This document shows positions 16,112 through 30,600 of a stretch of 64,000 bases of DNA, in pieces. Every line of letters starts with the position of its first letter. Position 1 is the stretch's first letter. Location of the stretch: positions 69,796,354-69,860,353 of the forward strand of contig OY979717.1 in NCBI GenBank assembly GCA_963855995.1, given 5' to 3'. The notes under the pieces were generated by a model that had not been told where the DNA came from, made no database searches, and saw only the letters and a list, made by a program, of their open reading frames with translations. Source of the DNA: Muricea muricata. Taxonomy: Eukaryota; Cnidaria; Anthozoa; Malacalcyonacea; Plexauridae. Made by a program: the position numbers and the translations under genes.

Positions 16112-19100
16112 TTACGAACTTGTAACAAGATCTCCAACACAAAGTTGTCCTTTTACTTTTGGCAATACTTGATGTAGATGAACACCAAATGGGATCTAAT
16201 TATAAAAAAAGATCGTCATTGCTTTTACCCTATGGAAATTTCACGACATGTTTTCCTTCATTCCAATTTTGTGCACTCAATCATTGCTAAAAACCAATTA
16301 GGTAGCCCCCTTAATTAACCAAGGACAATATGAATCCTTTTTAAAGGGTCATATTGTCCATGGTTAATTTACCACTAATAAGAACTGATAAGATAAAAAC
16401 TGAAAACAGCATGCATCAACACTTTGCGATAACTGGTGGGTTTCCTACCGTACTCCGGTTTCCTACCACAGTAAAAATTGACAGGATATGTTAAGTAGTT
16501 GAGGCCTGCATGCAGTAGTTGATATATGATTGGGTGACCCAAGGCTCACGCCTTTTTACTGAATGTTCAACTGTCCCACATGCATAAGATCCTTCCTCAC
16601 AGTCACTGAAATTTAAATTGTATATTATTTCCATATAACCTAGTACCCTCTACGCAAATTCAATACGAAATTCCACCTTTGAATAGGGCGAGAAGGCGCA
16701 ATTTAGTCGAAAGACCTATTAGGTCTTTCGTACTTTATTACATGGTATACGATAATGCGCTAAGATGTTCAGATGTTTTTCACTTTGATTTTAAATGTTC
16801 AACCATATGTCAAATATACTGTCTAACAGTATACATGCAATTAAAAGAAACAGCAGTAGAAATTAGTAGTAACACGAGATTCAAACCTTGCTTCCTCTCA
16901 GTTTGGCGAGCGTTTTCATTGGTTCTGTGGATCTTTTTCCATTTCGTGGATCAACAGAAATCATCTGACAGCGAAAACAAAAACCACAACACTGGAAAAA
17001 GTAAAAAGTTCTTCTTGAATAGTTCCTTAATGTAATTTAATATCTTCACAGTAAATTTCAGTTTTTCTAAAACATTTAATTAATAATTGACTTCTATAGA
17101 CTTTTCATGCTATAAGTATTTTCCTTTTGTTGGGCTACGATGGGTATTTTCTACATAAAGTTTCAAGTGAAAAAATAGATGTATTTGTATCTGAATTGGA
17201 ACATGTGAACAGTAATTTAGTACAGTCGCCATTACTGTATTAGAGGAAATAATTGAAACCCGTGATCTTGTGGTACTTGTTTTATGAACCACATCCAGAA
17301 CAACAAACACACAAAGTACTCATGGTTGTCATCTGTGAAGAATTTTCGTCGTTTGGAAAGTGTGCTACTTTGTTGATTTGAAGCACCAATCCGCAAACAG
17401 CATTATGCCCTATCCCATCCTCACATGTATCGTGAAATGTACCTGAAATGCACAGCCACCAATTGTAACAGAACTCCAGGATTCTTCTTCGCAAACGTTA
17501 ACCCCAGAAATAACCAAATTGGGTCGAAATCGCTCAATCAGCATCTCCACTGTGAGTTCACATGTCTACAAAATACGTCACGTTAAATAAAAACCTTGCG
17601 GTTCGGGTTGTACGACAAAGTTGAAAATTAATTTATTAATGAACTCATGTTTGGGTACGAAAAGACATCTCGCTTCCGTCTTCATACCTCACCACTAGGA
17701 ACAGAAGATTTCATGTTGCGGAGGAGATGTAAACAGCTTGCCTCAGTGATGACAACCAACTGAGAATTGTTTGCAAGAGAAAGGGCATGAACTGTATTGC
17801 AATCATCTATAAGAAAAAGTGTTAGAGAGTTCAGGAAACCGAGGAAGTTTCGTGGACCCTCAACTATCCATTTTTCGAGCATCAGCTGTCTAAGGTCCAC
17901 AAAACATACTGTTTACCTCAATTCTAGAAAGTATGATTTTCCAGTAACGTCCGACAAGACAGAAACAACGATAATTTTTGTTTTATAATGCCAATCACAA
18001 AAGATTGATGATTTTAGGTTTATGTCTATGGACTGGTGTCTGGTGTTTTTTCCACGAGTTCTGGCCCAATTTACAGCATTAAAGGATAAAAAATGAGACA
18101 TATTATGACATTTCATACAGTCATGTATACCTTGATTTAAATTGTTTCTCCTGATGACTTTGGGATTTTGTCTTATTAAGCGACATTTTTGTTTTAGGAA
18201 CGAGCTCAACCATTTAGATACATCATCACCACTGTCAATGCCTGATACTCTGAAAATACAAAATTCAAGGAAACACAAGAAAAGAAGGCTGTGGGTACGA
18301 GGTTGACACCAACACTAGGATGAACTTACTTGGCACCACATATCCGCGGCTGGATTATTGAACAGTTCACTGCTTCAGTTGACATGTCAAGTGGAAGCAC
18401 AAACTCAGGCATTTCTTTAATTTGCCACGAAAACAAAACAAAAGAATACATAAATGCTTGTGTGGGGATGAAGTCAGGATAATGATGATGATATTAATGG
18501 GCACTTGCTCCGGGTATTCTAGTAGCCGATTTGCAATGTCTAACTAGAAATGTAAAATTGGTTGCATAGAATATGAGCCTGACCTGACACTTACTTTGAC
18601 CCTAATCGCAAAACACCCTAATCCACTGTAGCTATCGATCTCATTTGAAACCTTCTCTATCATGGCCGTAGCTACAGTCAGCGTTAATGGGGAGTGTGTG
18701 TACATTCATATATTCATGTTTTGTATGACGACTTTCTTTTCAAATCAAATTCAAATTGATCAATTTGAATTTGACTTGAAAAGAAACTCGTCGGGCAAAA
18801 AGTGACTACATAAATATACAACTACACACGCACCCGCCACACAAACACACATTTACGTTATACCATTTACGTTCCAGCTCTGTTCAATGTTTCAATAATT
18901 TTGTAACATGCCACGTAAGGAGTGCTTCATTCGACTAACGATTCACTTGATTACATTTAGAGCATATAATTAATTAAGTATTACCTGGAGCTTTTAGTCG
19001 CAAAACATTTTTTTTCAAATCAATGCATGGCTTGATAAAACATAAACGTGGTTCTCGCTTTTGGCTGAGGAACGATCCAGATTCGTTAACAATCAACCAT

Positions 19101-22100
19101 TCTCTGTCATAACACAATCCTTTTTCGTTCAAGTCCCATAGCTCAACCTGAATAGTTCAAAAACAAATTATACGATACATGAATTAGATTATTAAAATAT
19201 AGAATTCATAAAGACAAAATTATGAGGGGGACAAAAAAGTTCTTACGATAAGGAATTTAATACATTCAATCATATTTTCATGAATGATTGACCACTGACA
19301 ATCAATAACTAACAATAATTCAGGAGAGGTAAGTACAAGAGAGGCGAGAAGGACGAAGCGAGCCCAAGACAAAATAGAAGGACATCCCAGCTTTCCCAGA
19401 GGACAGTTTTTTTCGCCCCGCATACATGCTCGCACCTGCCCCACCCTGCTTTTACTATGCGGCCAAAGATATACATTTCACAGTTTTGGGAAGTGACGAT
19501 TCATCACTACGATACAGAACACTGACCTCAAAAGCTGCACATGATTTAACTGGATAAATAAACATTCTTTTTAGAACGCCACTATTTTCAGCGCTGTTTC
19601 TTGGCTTGTTTTCATCACAACAATCACTATCTTTCTCAACAAAACAATCTTTTATGAAATTCAGGAATTTTTCGGCATCGGAGAAATCTGACATATAACC
19701 AAATGATATCCTGATGGACCCAGTAGGTTGACCATCAATAATATCGATACTGTCTCCACATACATGACCAGCTTCCAGATGTTTCTTTAGCTGTGTTGTA
19801 CTTAACTTAAGAAAATACTGACACGCACCAACATTGCAGAAACATCCTGTTCGCAAATGAATACGGTAGATAGCTGCCAGCTTTGGTATCTTGGAATCAA
19901 ATTAAAAATAAGCATAAAAAATTACCAAAGGTAACGACATGTAAAAAAATAGCCCCACGTGTCAACTGTTTTAAATATTCTACTTGCAAGTCTATGTTGA
20001 TTGGTAGTCTAGGTAAGGCCGCCATTGCTGTGTTTCTAGTGCGAGTTTTTCCCACTTATACAACGAATGCTCTGAGATTTCTCAGGTGAACATTACTAAC
20101 GGATCGCCACCAACCTACACTATTTAACAAGCTTTGTGAACGGTTGGTTATAACAATGAAAGACAATAAACTATAGAAATTGGTTTTAAAGCCTGATCAT
20201 TTTAGGTCGGTATATTTATACCCATACCAACTTGTTCATTCGATAACATCCTTCAAAGGGAATGTAAGCCTTGTGTGTGCGTCACCATCTGAGCAGGTTA
20301 CTAAACCTAACATAATCATTAATTAAAATAATTATCCTACCTCTGCATAACCAACATAAGCTCCATCCGATCTCAAAACATTAAAGTTGACAATTGGTCC
20401 TTGGACAGAACTCGACTTGTATCCTGTGTCGCAATAACACTCGCAAACAATACTTTCATTGAAATGTCTTAATTCCTTCAAGTTATGATAAACGTATTGG
20501 GCAAGAGAGAAAGTGTGCTTGTTTATAAGATCCATCGATGTTGTCAGTTTACGTAAAGATTGAAAACCATGTCGTACGGCTAAAATCTCCAGGAAAGGTG
20601 GCGTTCCATCTGCGTACCTAAAGTGAGATAGTATTGAGCTTTAGCTTTGACTACGAAGTAGGAGAGTACGACTTTCTTTCTTAAGTTCTCTTCTACAAAC
20701 CCGTATTCTTCTTTGGGACATCTGCTGTATTCAAGGCATGTTGTTTAAAAAAAAACAGAATATTATCAAGTTTGCAATAGCTGATTTTCAACGGCGAAAT
20801 CTCGTAGTCATACTTGTTCTCGTAGCCGTAGTCAAATCTAAAGTTCCTATTTTGCCAGCACATAAGACATATTGTCAAACGACAACACCCAGTGAACAGA
20901 TTTGCAACAATTTGGGCGTTTTTACCCAATCGTGTAAGATTTCAAGTAATCTCATGTTTCATCTATCACGGTTAACTACGTTTAATGAGGTTACGTACTT
21001 GAGGTAACCAAGGTTAATAGTTAGGAACCAGCGCGCAATCTGGGTCTGAGTGACCCTCCTGCTGAGCTAAATATATTAGAACATCAGTCGTGCAGTGGTA
21101 GCATTCGCAAGCTAATAAAGCCAGCTGCAGCAATCTGCGGGAGATAGAGTTAGAATTTTTTTGTCGAGTGACATATAGCCTAACTTTGTGCGTTAACTTC
21201 TATCGAACTCAGTTCGGTGTGATAAGGTGCAAACGTTTCGGTGGTCAGGCCCTCGCTGTACAGATTTACAAGACTCGGACCTGAATCGAAGTAACACAAA
21301 TGCCAGACTTTAACTGACTGCGTCTGCACTAATCATCCACTCGGGTAAGTATGGTGAGGACGAATATTAACTAGGTTTTATTAAAAAAATGTAAAATAAA
21401 ATATTTAAACATAAAGATAAAAACATCTACCTGCCCTGCAGGGAAACTTTTGAAACGTGGAAATCAGAATCACTAGAGTACGCAGAAACACTGCCACCAC
21501 CAAAATACGTTTTATTCAATGCCTCCGCTCCCCTCAGACTCACCAACAGCGCTCCCAGTCCAGTTGGAAAACCAAACAGTTTGTAAAATGAAATTGGTAC
21601 AAAATCAGGCTGATAGGAACTAAGATCAAGTACTGAAGTGCTAACAAACGACGCTGCGTCCAGCAGGACAAACCACCTTCCTGAAATATCGCTTGAAAAC
21701 AGGTTCCCTTTCTGAGCAGAAGATACCCACTCCAAAGGGTATTTTTGACCAGAGAAATTACTCATAGCAGGGAAGGCAAAGAGATTGTTAAGTATGTTTT
21801 TAGAAGACTGGTTCTTACTCGCACCAACATTGGTTATTACTTCGCTGTTATTTAACACACAACTTTGGTTGTGAAGAGTAACAGGCAATGTCGTTTCTGA
21901 AGATTCTTTGTAATCAATAACTCTAACATTAACTCCTTTCTCTAAAGCGACAGCTCGTATACCTACGATAGAAGTATGGTTATCTTGAAGGTAGGCAAAC
22001 CAGCTTGCTGGTACCGTAGAATCAGTTGCGGTTTGAAATTTAAAATTTTCTGCTACTAGTTTAATCCCATGAGTTGCATTGCATGTAAAGAGCACATGGT

Positions 22101-22292
22101 ATTCATCACTAGTTGTGTTAAAGAATGAAAGGATTTCTTGTCTAACATCTTGAATCATACAAGAAGTATTTTCACTGCTTAAACTACTGCTGTGTGGGTT
22201 GCCATACATGTTTTTCATCAGACTGTCATGGTAGCTTTGTAGCTGAGACTTAGCGTACAATGTTGCTCCCGTATGATCAAGGTACACAGCCT
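16112..22292 (-). CDS. MOCOS: Molybdenum cofactor sulfurase (MOCOS), ten exons recognised; first exon missing
   Basis: The protein uses PLP-bound cysteine chemistry to sulfurate the molybdenum cofactor of xanthine dehydrogenase and aldehyde oxidase in the cytosol. Exons on the - strand: 22292-21431, 20617-20341, 19889-19527, 19147-18985, 18414-18330, 18249-18131, 17806-17688, 17565-17443, 16991-16887, 16195-16112 (stop). All have GT-AG borders and the phases join without a break, giving about 766 codons; the human protein is about 890. The PLP domain shows VYLDHTGATLY, MYGNPHSSS, SFYKLFGFPTGLGALL (PLP lysine) and HLRTGCFCN; IDGQPTGSIRISFGYMS follows. The MOSC part shows YPVKSCAAFE, GLCYDREWLIVNE and CFRCQMISVDP. 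The N-terminal exon, encoding the residues before VYLDH, was not found upstream of 22292. No lesion is visible in the exons. Confidence 0.93.
16308..16370. repeat. Short foldback element in MOCOS last intron
   Basis: Inverted repeat of about 23 bases, TTAACCAAGGACAATATGAATCC / GGGTCATATTGTCCATGGTTAA, with a short loop. Miniature-element-like; no target duplication was resolved. Confidence 0.55.
16708..16730. repeat. Perfect 11-bp palindrome in MOCOS intron
   Basis: CGAAAGACCTA / TAGGTCTTTCG separated by one base. Function unknown. Confidence 0.6.
18727..18793. repeat. Foldback repeat in MOCOS intron
   Basis: About 30-bp arms with few mismatches: CGACTTTCTTTTCAAATCAA and its inverted partner ending GAAACTCGTCG. 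It would form a cruciform or RNA hairpin; likely a miniature foldback remnant. Confidence 0.6.
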
Positions 22293-22299
22293 CTGAAAT

Positions 22300-24613
22300 G
22301 AAATATAAACTGGCATTAATTTCCATCCTTGAATCCAACATCTGGTAAAATAAAATCTGTCAGAACATTGTTTTTTAAAAGTACAAAAAAATCGCTGCCT
22401 CAAGCAAGATCTGAACTAGCAAATCTTAGTGTTTTAGATCGCTAGATTTCGTCGACGGGTCTTAGCGAGTCTTATCAAAATTAAATGCTACAATATTTTC
22501 GCGACGAGTAAAAGAAAATGCCACATAAACTTGCTACAAGTCCCTCGCTTATTGTATGTAACGCATCAAAAAAGCGAGCCTAGACGACCTCTCAAGTTTG
22601 TGAAATATACTATCTTGTATTAAGAACCACGTGCAGACATACGAGACAATATTAATATATGTCATTCTGACACCATCCTTATCTTGCATCCTCATTCATT
22701 CACTCCTCTGATTGTTTTGCCGGAGCGGGAATCAGTCACAGGTTAGTTAGGTTCAATAATCTTGCATGAAGGGTAATTATAATTATTTAGATAACAAACG
22801 AGCCAAACGATAATAAAGTGTCATTTTTTCCAATATAGCGTCCTTAACGTTCTTTAGCTCACTACATAACAAAAATGGTTTTATCATTAAGCATTTATAG
22901 CTTACAAAATTACAATTAATAAAGAAGTTACCAACATGAATTATATTGAAATGATAAAAATTTTATCAATACCGGTAACTTAATTCTCAAAACTACATTT
23001 TAACATCAATGTTAAATTATTTTCTAAATTTCAAGTGTTCCCTAATCAAACACTAAAACTCAGCGATGGTTGTAGATAGAGATGTGTGGTTATAAACTAA
23101 AGTGTTTCGCTCATGTATGTGCGCTCTATTATAATGGTCTTGGAATTTCGAAGCTTTCTTTGAAGCTGTTTTTTTCTTTAATAGCATGATTTATATTCTT
23201 TGTCAGATGTGATAAAAGATTAAATACTATGCATATTTATGGGGAAGGATTGTAATAAATCATACTAATTGCTGCCTTAAGCTTGAGAATGTCAATTAAA
23301 AATGTTATAGTGTATGATGAGTTTGCAAGCCCTGCCACTGGACCTTTGGTAATTACAATTTACAACTATGTGTGAGCAAGACTGAGAATCAGCAATTGTT
23401 AAGAACAAATTATGGTGCAATAATAACATTAAGTCATTGGTAGTACTTCATGTAATCTAATGTATATTATCGTGTGGACATGCAACTCTATCTTTGTTTG
23501 TATATGTAGTGTATATATATATTGATATTCAAACATGTAGTCAATTCATTATTAAATCCTTTTACATCGAAGAGAATGTGACCGATTATTTTATGTAATT
23601 AGCAATTATGTAAATCCTTACTTGTCCTTTTGCCCTGTATGTAGTGATTACCTGGTGATTACCTGGTGATTACTGGGTGATTACCTGGTGATTACTGGGT
23701 GATTACCTGGTGAGCAGCAATTTCCTGTGTCTTGTTTTGGTGAATTAACTACTTAATTTGCAAACTTAATGATACCTAATCCCTACACAGTCTCATAGTG
23801 GGATTGGGGGAGTATATAGATGGTTACCCCTCTGGTCCTCCTATTCAGGGCCAATGTGGAGTTTAGGCTAATTCACTATAACAAGAAGACAAAAGATGTT
23901 AACCCTAACTGATCCCTGGATACTACCTGGACTCGCAATCTAAGTCAACTTTTGGACTTCTCGGCCTCACTTCCATGCAGTTATGACATGATTATTGGAA
24001 AGATCTATTGGCTTTATATAGCTGAATTACCAAGCTTTTCAGATTTTAATGTTTTTATGACCCAGAGTGGCATGTTTAGTTGTGCTGCATGGCCGAGATA
24101 TTGGGCAGGCAAATTCTGTAAATCTGCATTGCACAATTTTCCAGTCTGGTTCATGATCTAGCTGAGGCCAGCAATTATTAATCATTACATACAATAATTT
24201 AGTATTTATTAATAATATATACCATTTAAATTTGGGAATTCCTTTTCTCTGATCACAGTAATTTGACCTTCATATCCATAATCACTCTTGTTTCTTGAAT
24301 AAAAATCATCAGCCATGGAATAAAAATACCAAAATAAGGTGGTTAACTGACACAGTGGTATATTTGATATTAAACTGGTAACATTTGCTGCACTTTTGAA
24401 TAGTAAATAGTCAGTTTTATGTAAGCCTAGTCTATGACCTCTCCTTCTTGCTAAGCTTACTCAAATATCCAAAGTAGAAAGGCACAGCTCATATTGATTC
24501 TGTCATCGAATTGGTCCCTTGGACTGGCTTGGTTTCCAGATTGGTACCACAGAATACCAAGCAGCTGGATTGTCTCGAGCCTTCACTACCTTTTCAGCGG
24601 TGAGCATTTCAAG
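22300..24613. other. Intergenic region between divergent MOCOS and ZNF830
   Basis: The two host genes point away from each other. The missing MOCOS first exon and both promoters should lie here, but no exon with a matching phase was recognised. The only distinct structure is the minisatellite at 23645-23713. Confidence 0.4.
23645..23713. repeat. 13-14-bp minisatellite
   Basis: Five to six tandem copies of GTGATTACCTG(G), alternating with the variant GTGATTACTGG, in the MOCOS-ZNF830 spacer. Confidence 0.85.
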
Positions 24614-27600
24614 ATGGCGGCGAAAACGAAGCCAAAAGATGTTCGTACTTTGATGAAAGAACAACGCAGTAAATCGAAAAAGAAAATTGACTCGCCGCTA
24701 GCAAGGTTTAAAATTTTTATTGCACCGCCATTTTTTTCTTGTTTTGCTAGTTGTTATTAGTTTTAATGTTACATAGCAAATCTTTTAGCCAGTCAAATAT
24801 AATGTGTCATCATCAGTCACTTCATTCACTTGTCAACAGTTGTCATACATGTGTATAAAAGTGTTTAAAATCTAAAGTAAAAGCATTGAATACTTTTATA
24901 CATAAATTGTGTCATCCTAGTAATAAAAGAGTGGCCTTTAATTTTATCGCTGGAATGTGCTTCTCATGGATAATCTAAATTCGTTTTTACTTTCAGATAT
25001 AACAATGCTGGACAACTTTTCTGTGTTTTATGCAACACAGTTATCAAAAGTGACATTCTATGGGCTGCACATGTACGAGGAGCGAAACATAAAGAGGTAC
25101 ATATGTTGTGCTATCGCTATTGTATCATGAACAATGATGTCCTGCTTGCCTGGACAAAAGTATTGGGCCCTCATTGGAAAGTTTGCAAATGGTGCGCCTG
25201 AGGTTTTGAAAATTTACTATGTACGGAACATCAAAAGTGTGCAACCGAGATTTTAGTTGCACAATACAAACTCTCCTGACTGGTATTGGGCCACTTTAAT
25301 AAACATTTATAGGCCTTAACACAGTGCATACTGCCCCCACTCACCCCCGTTCAATGTTGAAATTTGAACTAGAGCCTATGTGCCACCCCAAATTTAACAT
25401 TGAATGTGGAAGGGAAGGAGGAGGATTCAAACTGATGTCAACACTAAAATCACTGTGTTTATTGCTAACAGTATACCTGTGTTTACATTGTGAATGAGTT
25501 GTTCACTCTTTTAATTTATGCTCAAGCTTGTTCTTGAGCTTAATAACTGACCAAAAATTTGGAATCACGTACCATATCATATGGTATGTGATTCCAAATT
25601 TTTGGTCGTCCATATCTTGATATTGCTCGAAATTTACTTGAGAAAATTGAATGTTGTCTCAAACACTGGTTAACTTCACTGTGATGCATAACATCAAGAA
25701 AATATCATGTTTTGTCTAAAACAAAGACAGTGTTCCGAACCTTTCTAGAAGCAACCTTGTGTACCACTTCACTTGTCCAGGTTGTAATTTAAAATATATG
25801 GGCAAAACTGATAGATATCTTTCTGCATGGCTCACACTCCATTTTGCAACACTTATCACAATGTGAACATATGCCAAATAACATGATGACTTTCAGACAC
25901 TAAAATTTATACAAAACTTGTTAAGATTACTGATGTTTTATTGTGGAAAAATAAATAATACTAAATATAAACATCAAAAACATGTACAGAAAAGACAGCA
26001 TGCAGCAAGGGTTTATTATTATTCCCAGCACTCCCACTCAATAATAATTGTGTATACAGGTAGCTACATGTATATGACTGTTCACTGAACATTGTTCACC
26101 TTCCAAGTTCAGCATGATAATAAACAAATGTTCAACTGACTTCTCAGTTTTTTCAAATCTGTCTTTCAGAAGTGCTTTGGCCATTATGTCGGCAATCATA
26201 TTATGCATTGAACAATATTCCACTTTGATTTCTTTTCATACTATTTTCTCACATATAAAGTGGAATCAAAGTAGTGTCAATATTTTTGTTTCGTTATGAA
26301 ACAAGGGTTTCTTGCAATTTTGATTGCACCCTGGTTATCTTCATTTCTTAATGTAGGACCATCAGCTTTACAACCAAGATCACACAATAATCTGCGAAGC
26401 CAAATTGCTTCTTGGGTTACTTGAGATAGCAGCAACATACTCTGCTTCCGTTGTTGAGTTAGCCACAGTCGACTGCTTCTTGCTACTCCAACTAACTACT
26501 CCATTTGCCACCATAAAAAAATAACCGCTGGTTGACCGACGTGTGTCTACATCAATTTGCATCTGCAGATCCATGTAGATCATCATCATTCTCATGAGCT
26601 AGTAAATGCAAAATTTGTATAAACATTTTAATAAACAACACGTGTCACAATATTTACAGCCGTCCTGGGCCCATAACCTGTTAAGATTACTGATGTTTTA
26701 TTGTGATACAAAAATAAATAATACTGAATATCACTGAAACGTTTTGCTAAGAATTAAGAATTATTTCGTTGATCAAGAGGAGTGCATAAACCATCAAATA
26801 GAGAAAATAAATGAATACTTTTATCTGCAACACAGCTCCCAATTTTTTATTTAGTGTACATTTTACCGGCTGCGATCAGCGTTCTTACCAGCCATAAAAG
26901 CAATTAATGATATGATATGCGTAATATATATGACATGCGCAGATAATGATATGATACGCGTAATATAACATGCGCGGAACAAGCTTTAAAGATTCAGGCT
27001 AGAGTAATACTACTCTCCAATTTTATTGTGTTAAGTGTGAACTGTTCTGTTAATCACAAATAAACCCTCGGTCAAGTTGTCTTTCGCATTCAGGACATCG
27101 GCCATAAACAATATAACAAACGCAAGCTCTAGACAAGCGTTAATATGCAGTGACGAATTAATGATATGATTAGTGATGGAGACTATCTTTCAAAGGACGA
27201 CCTGACTAACTTAGTTTTATATACCTTATAACAGTGATGGCAACAAGGAATTTTTTCAGTCAATGCTCCGTTCTGAGTGGACAATGTTCGCTGCAGCCGC
27301 TATTATACACCAGTCTGAAATTGTAACGTGATAAGCCAGAAAAGGAGGCTATTGCTACGAGAGAAGCATTACGCAGAGCATAATTTCGTACAACACAAGT
27401 ACATTCGTCACGCAAGAATGTACGCATGACCAGAGTTACTCCACGTGTGACGTCATCACGCACCAAAGCATGAGACAATGAGGCTTTAAACATTCTGCAT
27501 TTAGTCTAGGACTGTGCATGGGTTTGTGTGTATTTCATTTAGGACAGGTAATCTCAACTTTTTTAGGGTAAAATGACCATGCCGAACAACAGGGTATGTG

Positions 27601-30600
27601 GGCCAAATACTGAATCTGGGACAAAATGTACAAAAACAGGAGTATGTGGGAGTAAACTTGATGCACATTAGAAAATAACCAAAAAGCGCACGCTAGCGTT
27701 TGTTGTTTTTAAAACAAAGCTCAATAGAACTTCACACCTGGCTCAAGATGGCGATTACAGACATTAGGCTAGGCTTCAATCTCTTTTTCCTCGTCTATAA
27801 ACGCGCATATAATAAACAGATATTGCTTTATTTACGATAACATGACTGGAGAATATAGATAACCAAGTTTCGTCAACCTTCAGTCTGTATTTTGGAGGTG
27901 TCGCTTCATTCAAACAAGGCGCAAGTCTAATGTCTCCTATCTTCAACGATCAGTTTCACATTTCAGGGTAAAACATATCCCCCTGCTTCGGGTCTACGCG
28001 TTGTTTTGTTTATTTCACACGAGAACTTAATTAAAATTTATTCAAGTTGTTCGCTGCGATAAAATTGTTCGAGGTGGTGTAAATGATATTTTCAGTTGGA
28101 GTTAAAGCCTTTAGTTTGGATTATACGATGCCTAAATCTGTATTATTTATCCAGGTACGTCCACTTAATGTTTTAAATTGATCATGGAAGAGAAAAGACA
28201 TTAGAATTGCGTGAACAAAGCGACACTTCAAAATTATGTTTAAAACAGACTGAAGGTTGACGAAGCTTGGCTGCGTTATTACCCAGTCATGTTAATGAAG
28301 TAACATTTGTTTTATATGTGCATTTATGCACGACGAAAAAGAAATGGAAGCTTGGTTATGTCTGAATTCGGCATCTTGGCCATGTATGTAAACACAAAAG
28401 ACACATTTGACACAAAATTGTCCGTGGCAAGCATCCTAATCTTTTCACAAGGCTCAGTAAGGGGTTTGGGGTGTACGTGTGGTAATTTTCGGGCATTACT
28501 GATGTTGCTTTCAAGCCTGATTTACACTTGTCGTAAGAAATGAGGATTTTCTCCTTGTGGTGGATGTGGATGAATATGTGAACAAAGTAAATTTAGGACA
28601 AACATTAGTCTGAGATTACTTTTGCAAGGGTATAGAACTGACTAAATCACACGATTTTCACGCCAAGTGTGAACCAGGCTTTAAGCCTGATTCAAACTTG
28701 TTGTAACAATCGGAGGTTTTCTTTTTTCACGTATGTGAATAGATACGTAAACAAACTGATGGGTCTAGGGGCTTTCACTCGCCTTTCACCTCTAAGGTTC
28801 CGAGTTCGATCCCCCGTAAGGTGAACCCAGTACTCATGTGAAAAGACTATAGTCAACGCTTTGCCGAAAATCGTGGGTTTTCTCCGGGTACTCCGGTTTC
28901 TAGGTAATACGGGCCCACAGTAATTAGCTCACGCTGTTATGGTGACCCTGCCCTTGTGGCCAAGCTAATAAAAAAAAGAAAAATATTAGATTGTCTTTGC
29001 AGTGGTAGAGAATTCATTCGATCATATTTGAAGAAGGCATCCCTGACTCTTACAAAAAGTGTGAAGCAGGCTTAACGGTGACATTGATGACCGTTCCCTT
29101 CCTTTCTTCAGGAAGTTTGGGAGGAAGACAGGCATTCACTTTTTGTAAAAACGTAGATTTTGTGAAGTGTAAATTAAAAAGTTGCACCGTACACGGAAAA
29201 ACGTTTCGTTTCATATGAGCACAATGTAACTTCTCATATTATTTTCATAACAAGGCAAGATATCACTTTTAAGCTTGTTGAAATGTTTTCTCGGTAGCAT
29301 TTTTTGTACATAATATTAATCAGTTAGTCTTATAATGATTTTGCGAAAAGAAAGAAAATATAATTTGGTATTCAAGAGGTCTTCATATCATGGTCTTCAA
29401 GATGTTAACCTTTCTTCTTTTAGATTATGTTTTTTACTTTATTTATTTTATTAGTTCTTTTTAAGAACTCAACATTTGCTATACTGGAATTCTGTACCAA
29501 CATTTGAATGGACTGGAAACAGTCAGTCGTGTTGCGTATTGTGGGAACATTTTAACCATTAAATTTGACGGCAAAAAATACCCCAACATCTCAATTTATT
29601 GACTTCGCTATCATGTGTCGCATGATAGAAATTTGACGCATCACATGTTGAATATTAACACCTACTATGTGGATAAAAGTTGTTTTCATTCATTACACGT
29701 AAAGTGGCTTCACTTCTTTTTACAGAATCTTGTTTCATTAAAATCTGGTCAACAAAAAACGCAAGCAAGTACTGTCAAGAAGCCGCCAATTCAAAAAGAT
29801 AAATATGCTAACAACGGGAAATTTAAGGTGACCTAGACTTTAATTTAAAACTTAACAAATTAATGTACAGCCTTGCTTTTTTTAAGGTGCGCACTAGGGG
29901 TCATATCAGCACGAGCACCGAAGGTGCGTGCATTCAGTTGAGCGCCAAAGGCTTGAAACTAGTACTACAGGTTATTTGATTTGATTATTTGAAGTCTTTG
30001 TTAGTGTAGGTAATAGCATGCTAACGAGTGCAGTTTGGAAATTACCTGCATTCGTGAGTTTTTCAACAACGCCAAATTACACTCGTCCGTAATTACTTCG
30101 AGACAAAAATACACGCAATACAACTGTACTTACATCGCGATCGCTCACCTTCACTTTCTCCTTTAAAAACACCTATAACGTCGTGATAAATACGCGTAAA
30201 GTAGTCGAAACTTCCCAACTGAGAGTGATGTATTTTATTTAAATAAATATATTTCGTTAAAAACCCAGCCAAATTTGACCACAATTGCTCTCAAATAAAT
30301 TTCACCCGCCATGTTTGTTTGCTTGTTTGGTTAAGGAAATTTTCACTCCCGTTTTCCTACGTCAGATTTGATTGGTTCTTCTGTTGTTACAGATTTTTGC
30401 ACTCAGTTTGGGATTAACTGCTCGGTTGTTGTGTATTTTAATTAAACACCGAGTGAAGTTTCGCCCTTAAAGGAGAAACATGAATTTGGTGTCTACCACA
30501 AAATTAAAATCCTAGACTCAGCTTTATTTAATATCCCTTTATGGAGGTTTAGAGGGGGAGGTGGGGGTCCCATGTAAATTTACTGTTGATTTATTTTGTG

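Larger units (their letters stand above)
25919..27150 (-). mobile_element. Copia-type LTR retrotransposon remnant in ZNF830 intron 2
   Basis: On the - strand, a long-terminal-repeat-like segment (26679 up to roughly 27150) ends TAATCTTAACA and is followed at once by GGTTATGGGCCCAG (26678-26665), the initiator-tRNA-type primer site used by copia. The internal part is nearly all deleted. RNase H remains at 26600-26040, then the end of the second terminal repeat (TGTTAAGATTACTGATGTTTT) at 25919. The outer border at the high-coordinate end is uncertain. Confidence 0.7.

Noticed and set aside
19220..19444. Separate small gene on the - strand between MOCOS exons
   Set aside because: It is intronic, lacks splice-consistent context and has no recognisable motif.
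21083..21140. tRNA-like sequence (CAGTGGTAGCATTCGCAAGC)
   Set aside because: An A-box-like word is present but no B box at tRNA spacing and no foldable arms.
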